DNA of 9,132 nucleotides. It comes from Kiritimatiellia bacterium (GTDB lineage: Bacteria; Verrucomicrobiota; Kiritimatiellia; UBA8416). This document shows positions 6,398-9,132 of the stretch, in pieces. Under the pieces are notes generated by a model, which was not told where the DNA came from, searched no databases, and saw only the letters and a list, made by a program, of their open reading frames with translations. Made by a program: the position numbers and the translations under genes. Positions within the stretch are counted from its first letter, which is position 1; each line of letters begins with the position of its first letter. The stretch lies in the NCBI GenBank assembly GCA_007126175.1, contig SLBU01000090.1, positions 1-9,132 on the forward strand, in the 5' to 3' direction.

Positions 6398-7168
6398 TCA
6401 GGCATAGCTGTGCAGCAGGCTCCCCAGCTTCGGCAGCAGGTTGACCAGGAAGAATGTCGTCAGCAGCGCCAGGAAGGCCAGCAGGTGCGGCAGATCCGCC
6501 CACTTGTGCCATGGGCTCTTGCGGGTGTGGAAGTAGATGGCATAGAGGCCCCAGGTAATGAGGGACCAGACCTCTTTCGCGTCCCAGCTCCAATACCGAC
6601 CCCAGGCGGCCTCGGCCCATAGGGCACCGCCAAGCATGCCGAAGGTCATGAACGGAAAGGCGATGCGCAGAATCTGGTAGATCGCACGGCGATATTCCGA
6701 CCTGCGGGTGCGCCCGAGCCAGAGGCGGATCAGCATGATGAAGGCCACCGCGCACAAGGCATAGGCGATCATGTAGCTCAGAACGTGCGGCACAAACCAG
6801 GGCGACTGTAGTGCGGGCATACGCCGCCAGGTTGCCTGCTTGTCCATAAACAAGGCCCCAATCAGCGGCAGGGCCGCCCCATAGGCGAAGTAAAGTGCGG
6901 TCCAGCCCAGCCGGTCGCGAAGCGTGAGCATGAGCAGCAACGGTGGGAAGCACAGCGCCAGTACCACCTGCACCTGGTACATGTTGCCCATCGGGATATC
7001 CCGCACGATCAACGCATTCACGGCGAATACCGCCAGGTTCGCAATCCAGCCCGCCCCCAGAGCAATGCTCGCTCCCCTACCCCGCTGGAATGTATAAAGC
7101 ACTCCCGATGCGATGTACAGCGCGGCGGTCCCGATTAACAGTGGATTGACCCATTCAAGTAGTTGCAT
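6398..7168 (-). CDS. ccsA: Cytochrome c biogenesis protein CcsA (System II haem handling)
   Basis: This 256-residue multi-pass membrane protein belongs to the CcsA/HemX-type haem-handling family. With ResB (Ccs1) it moves haem across the inner membrane and attaches it to CxxCH sites of exported apocytochromes. The tryptophan-rich haem-binding (WWD) motif is intact at 189-199 (WGRYWSWDAKE), preceded by WAEA. Conserved His residues are H128 (in VPHVLSYM), H214 (FHTR, just after the WWD helix) and H253 (LLHSYA, at the extreme C-terminus). The early PMGNMYQ loop (59-65) matches the family's PLSNLYE-like motif. Hydrophobic segments cover most of the chain. It is shorter than many CcsA/ResC proteins (300 residues or more) but keeps every motif I know. 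Its ATG lies inside the end of resB (14-nt overlap), with AGGAG 7 nt upstream (7176-7180), so the two are translated together. Confidence 0.93.
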   Translation of the reverse strand: MQLLEWVNPLLIGTAALYIASGVLYTFQRGRGASIALGAGWIANLAVFAVNALIVRDIPMGNMYQVQVVLALCFPPLLLMLTLRDRLGWTALYFAYGAALPLIGALFMDKQATWRRMPALQSPWFVPHVLSYMIAYALCAVAFIMLIRLWLGRTRRSEYRRAIYQILRIAFPFMTFGMLGGALWAEAAWGRYWSWDAKEVWSLITWGLYAIYFHTRKSPWHKWADLPHLLAFLALLTTFFLVNLLPKLGSLLHSYA

Positions 7169-8024
7169 CGGCAGACTCCTGTGTGCGGCGGAACGAAAGC
7201 ATAAAAACGCCGGCGATGATCATCCAGATCCCCGCGATCACCGCAGTGCGCCCCGGATCGCGGCGGGCGGAAATATCGACATACGAGCGACCTTGCGCGT
7301 CATAGGACATCAGGTAGAAGATCCAGCCGCCATATTTTGCGGGCTTGTTGACCGTGACCGGAATTTCCCGTAGCTGCTCGCCATCGCTGACAACCAGCGT
7401 GAAACCGAAGAAGCTGGGGGTTTTCCGCGCGATCGCCAGAATCGAACCATCCGGCAGACTGTACTGCGGAATCCAATCGGAACGGATCGCGTCCCACAAG
7501 GAGGAAACCGCAAAGGTCTGTCCATCGCCCAGTTCCCACTCACTGACAGACTCCGTCTCAAGCGTCTCGCCCGGACGGAAGGGATTCTCCCCAGGGCCAA
7601 CCTGTTCGGGCGGCAGGGGGTACCAACGAACATAGGCCGGCGGATAGAACTCAACCTTGAAATCGCGTGCGGTGATCGAAAACCCCAGCGGCACTTGGCG
7701 TTGCGCGGCTACCATCACCGTATCAATCGGATGCTCGAAACGGACCGGAATCCTGACCATGGTGCGGACGCCAAACAGGAACCCGAGCATTCCACCCGCC
7801 AGCACAATGGCGATCCCGAGATGGGATAACAGGAATCCCGCCCAGCACCACCCGCTGCGCCTTTTCCGGCAGCACCACAGGCACGAACCCGCCAGCAGCC
7901 CCAGCAGTACGATCATGACCGGGGAATGATACAGCGCGTCGGCGGAACGATCCCCAGCGGCCGGCAGCACCGCAGCCAGCAGCAACAAGATGATCAACCA
8001 CATTAAAACAATACCCGTCTTCAT
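7155..8024 (-). CDS. resB: ResB/Ccs1-family cytochrome c biogenesis protein (short form)
   Basis: The 289-residue product is a short ResB/Ccs1-like partner of CcsA, thought to hold the apocytochrome and help move haem. It has three N-terminal membrane segments (about 5-22, 34-52 and 60-86), a large extracytoplasmic domain, and a last membrane helix (about 260-278). H68 in the third helix (LLSHLGIAIVLAGG) sits where ResB proteins carry a conserved membrane His. Family motifs in the soluble domain are PLGFSITARDFKVEFYP (112-128) and VNKPAKYGGWIFYLMSYD (225-242). Many ResB proteins are about 450 residues or longer, so this is a compact version; the two ends of the family are both present and I see no frameshift. 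A purine-rich site AGAGGACAGGA precedes the ATG. The gene starts 37 nt after tRNA-Ser and overlaps ccsA by 14 nt. Confidence 0.9.
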   Translation of the reverse strand: MKTGIVLMWLIILLLLAAVLPAAGDRSADALYHSPVMIVLLGLLAGSCLWCCRKRRSGWCWAGFLLSHLGIAIVLAGGMLGFLFGVRTMVRIPVRFEHPIDTVMVAAQRQVPLGFSITARDFKVEFYPPAYVRWYPLPPEQVGPGENPFRPGETLETESVSEWELGDGQTFAVSSLWDAIRSDWIPQYSLPDGSILAIARKTPSFFGFTLVVSDGEQLREIPVTVNKPAKYGGWIFYLMSYDAQGRSYVDISARRDPGRTAVIAGIWMIIAGVFMLSFRRTQESADATT

Positions 8025-8042
8025 TCCTGTCCTCTTTTGAAT

Positions 8043-8054
8043 TTTTGGCCAAAA
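8043..8054. promoter_or_regulatory. 12-bp palindrome between tRNA-Ser and resB
   Basis: TTTTGGCCAAAA is a perfect palindrome with no loop, so it is a better fit to a dimeric protein site than to a hairpin. It occupies a third of the 37-nt spacer between the tRNA 3' end and the resB start, just upstream of the resB ribosome site. It could also be chance or part of tRNA 3' processing; no regulator is identified. Confidence 0.25.
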
Positions 8055-8061
8055 TGGTAAC

Positions 8062-8153
8062 TGGCGGAGGGTGAGGGATTCGAACCCCCGTTACCCTTGC
8101 GGGTAAACATGATTTCGAGTCATGCGCATTCAACCGGACTCTGCCAACCCTCC
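8062..8153 (-). tRNA. tRNA-Ser (anticodon CGA)
   Basis: On the - strand, a 92-nt tRNA folds fully. The acceptor stem is GGAGGGT/ACCCTCC with discriminator G and an encoded CCA end (8062-8064). The anticodon stem is CATGA/TCATG around loop CTCGAAA, giving anticodon CGA (8115-8117 on the + strand), which reads the serine codon UCG. The long variable arm, TTACCC-GCAA-GGGTAA, is the class II hallmark of tRNA-Ser. The T arm is GGGGG-TTCGAAT-CCCTC with one G-U pair. A good promoter lies about 45 nt upstream, and the cytochrome biogenesis genes follow 37 nt downstream, so they may share a transcript. Confidence 0.97.
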
Positions 8154-8317
8154 CGAGACCCGCAACGCTTGAGATCGCTGCTGCTGTAAAGAGTTTTTGA
8201 CTGTAGAGTTTCAAGCTGCCGGTGTCAAGCTCCGCGCATCATTTTGCTCTTTTCCTTGCCCCCATCTTGTCGTACTATGCTCTGCTGAGATTTATAGCAA
8301 GCAGATAAGGTAAACGC
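8154..8317. promoter_or_regulatory. Divergent intergenic region between tRNA-Ser and the aldolase gene
   Basis: This 164-base gap must hold promoters for both directions. The leftward one is clear (8200-8228). For the rightward gene the best candidate I find is weak: TTTTCC (8250-8255), 17 nt, TACTAT (8273-8278), with 3/6 and 4/6 matches. A 5-bp inverted repeat CTGCT/AGCAG (8282-8286 with 8300-8304) lies in the predicted leader of the aldolase gene. No riboswitch-like fold was recognised. Confidence 0.4.
8200..8228 (-). promoter_or_regulatory. Sigma70-type promoter for tRNA-Ser (and possibly resB-ccsA)
   Basis: Read on the - strand, a perfect -35 box TTGACA (8228-8223) and a -10 box TACAGT (8205-8200, 4 of 6) are separated by exactly 17 nt. 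Transcription would start near 8193, giving a leader of about 40 nt before the tRNA. This is the best promoter match in the window. I see no separate promoter in the short gap before resB. Confidence 0.65.
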
Positions 8318-9132
8318 ATGACAGATAAAGAGCAGAACCGGAATTGGCTATCCTATCGCCCGGACATCAAGGTGCTGGATTGCACGGTCCGCGATGGCGG
8401 GCTGATCAACCAGCATCATTTCGACGATGGTTTCGTGAAAGCGATCTATGATTGTAATGTGGCCGCTGGTGTCGATTACATGGAACTGGGCTACAAGGGC
8501 GACAAAGCCATCTATATTCCAACGGAGCATGGTCCCTGGAAACACTGTGAGGAAGATACGTTGCGGCGCATTGTAGAGGACAATCCCACGGACCTGAAAC
8601 TGGCAGTAATGGCCGATGCGGATCGTTGTGACTATCGCAACGACATCCTGCCTAAGGCCAATAGCGTGATCGATATGATCCGGGTGGCCTGCTATATCCA
8701 TCAGATCCCGCTTGCACTCAATATGGTTAAGGATGCCGCCGACAAGGGCTATGAGGTGATGCTGCAGTTGATGGCGGTTTCTACCGTCCAGGAAGGCGAA
8801 TTGGCAGCCGCACTCGAAGCGGCGGCCCAGTCCGAGGCCAGTGGCGTGTATATTGTCGATAGTTTTGGTTCGCTCTACTCGGAACAAATCCGGGAATTGA
8901 CCCAAACGTTCCAAGCGGCCCTTGAAGGCACCGGCAAGGAAGTCGGCATCCATGCGCACAATAACCAACAATTGGCATTTGCGAATACGATTGAAGCGAT
9001 CGTATGCGGAGCCAATCGCGTGGATGCCACCATGGCCGGTCTCGGACGCGGTGCCGGCAATTGCCCGATGGAACTGATACTCGGATTTCTCCATAATCCC
9101 AAATACAAGCTGCGCCCCGTGCTCGCTTGCAC
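8318..9132 (+). CDS. HMGL-like (DRE-TIM) aldolase, N-terminal 271 residues (3' end outside window)
   Basis: The frame is open from the ATG at 8318 to the right edge, with no stop, so the gene is cut. TAAGG (8306-8310) lies 7 nt before the start. The product belongs to the DRE-TIM metallolyase superfamily (HMGL-like, PF00682), a TIM barrel that makes or breaks C-C bonds next to a carboxylate or keto group. Visible active-site motifs are LDCTVRDGG (20-28; R25 and metal-binding D26), DSFG (181-184), HAHNN (212-216; metal ligands H212 and H214) and the glycine-rich GLGRGAGN (241-248). The pattern is closer to 4-hydroxy-2-oxovalerate aldolase-like proteins than to isopropylmalate or citramalate synthases. 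Such orphan aldolases often sit in surface-polysaccharide or sugar-acid gene sets, but nothing here fixes the substrate. It is transcribed divergently from the tRNA and is probably unrelated to the ccs pair. Confidence 0.92.
   Translation, partial: MTDKEQNRNWLSYRPDIKVLDCTVRDGGLINQHHFDDGFVKAIYDCNVAAGVDYMELGYKGDKAIYIPTEHGPWKHCEEDTLRRIVEDNPTDLKLAVMADADRCDYRNDILPKANSVIDMIRVACYIHQIPLALNMVKDAADKGYEVMLQLMAVSTVQEGELAAALEAAAQSEASGVYIVDSFGSLYSEQIRELTQTFQAALEGTGKEVGIHAHNNQQLAFANTIEAIVCGANRVDATMAGLGRGAGNCPMELILGFLHNPKYKLRPVLAC

Noticed and set aside
6090..6953. Long open frame on the - strand (287 codons) covering parts of the cupin, the intergenic gap and ccsA
   Set aside because: It is antisense to the cupin gene and out of frame with ccsA, both of which have clear family motifs. 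Its own translation is low-complexity and matches no family; it is a shadow of high-GC coding sequence.
8348..9094. Open frame of 248 codons on the - strand
   Set aside because: It is fully antisense to the aldolase, which carries intact catalytic motifs in the + frame. The - frame product has no recognisable domain.
1..9132. Search for CRISPR arrays, insertion sequences, att sites and toxin-antitoxin pairs
   Set aside because: No evenly spaced direct repeats, transposase or integrase motifs, or target duplications were seen. The tRNA-Ser gene has no visible duplicate of its 3' end in the window.

Overview
The window looks like a chromosomal fragment of a Gram-negative heterotroph, most plausibly from the Planctomycetes-Verrucomicrobia-Lentisphaerae/Kiritimatiellota (PVC) group. 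This is inferred from the combination of a Gfo/Idh/MocA oxidoreductase, a DUF1080 (3-keto-disaccharide hydrolase) protein, a Tat-exported FAD_oxidored protein, a YVTN-propeller/di-haem cytochrome of a type I associate with that group, and System II (ResB/CcsA) cytochrome c maturation. It is family-level reasoning; no 16S rRNA or lineage marker is present. I see no transposase, integrase, phage gene, CRISPR array or rRNA.

Layout. Positions 1-6239 hold five large genes, all on the + strand: the C-terminal part of a Gfo/Idh/MocA oxidoreductase (cut by the left edge), a secreted DUF1080 protein (884-1528), a Tat-exported FAD-dependent oxidoreductase with an N-terminal beta-rich domain (1607-3442), an exported beta-propeller protein with two CxxCH haem sites (3522-5387), and a Tat-exported cupin (5478-6239). 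The gaps are 26 to about 90 bases, and each gene has a Shine-Dalgarno-like site. A possible 25-residue ORF (5404-5481) fills the gap before the cupin gene and overlaps its start by ATGA. A perfect 14-bp hairpin (6262-6293) closes this run. A second unit on the - strand runs toward it: tRNA-Ser(CGA) (8153 to 8062), then resB-like (8024 to 7155) and ccsA-like (7168 to 6398), which overlap by 14 nt. A good sigma70-type promoter lies in front of the tRNA. From 8318 to the right edge runs a divergent + strand gene for a DRE-TIM (HMGL-like) aldolase, cut by the window end.

How the parts may work together. DUF1080 proteins and Gfo/Idh/MocA enzymes are known partners in the 3-keto-glycoside route, in which a sugar is oxidised at C3 and the glycosidic bond is then cleaved. 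Here those two genes are followed by an exported flavoenzyme, an exported di-haem cytochrome and an exported cupin that could bind or isomerise a sugar. The neighbouring genes encode the machinery that attaches haem to exported cytochromes c. A coherent but unproven reading is a periplasmic, cytochrome-linked sugar- or glycoside-oxidation module. One caution is a clear rise in GC between the second and third genes, which may mean the five genes do not share one history.
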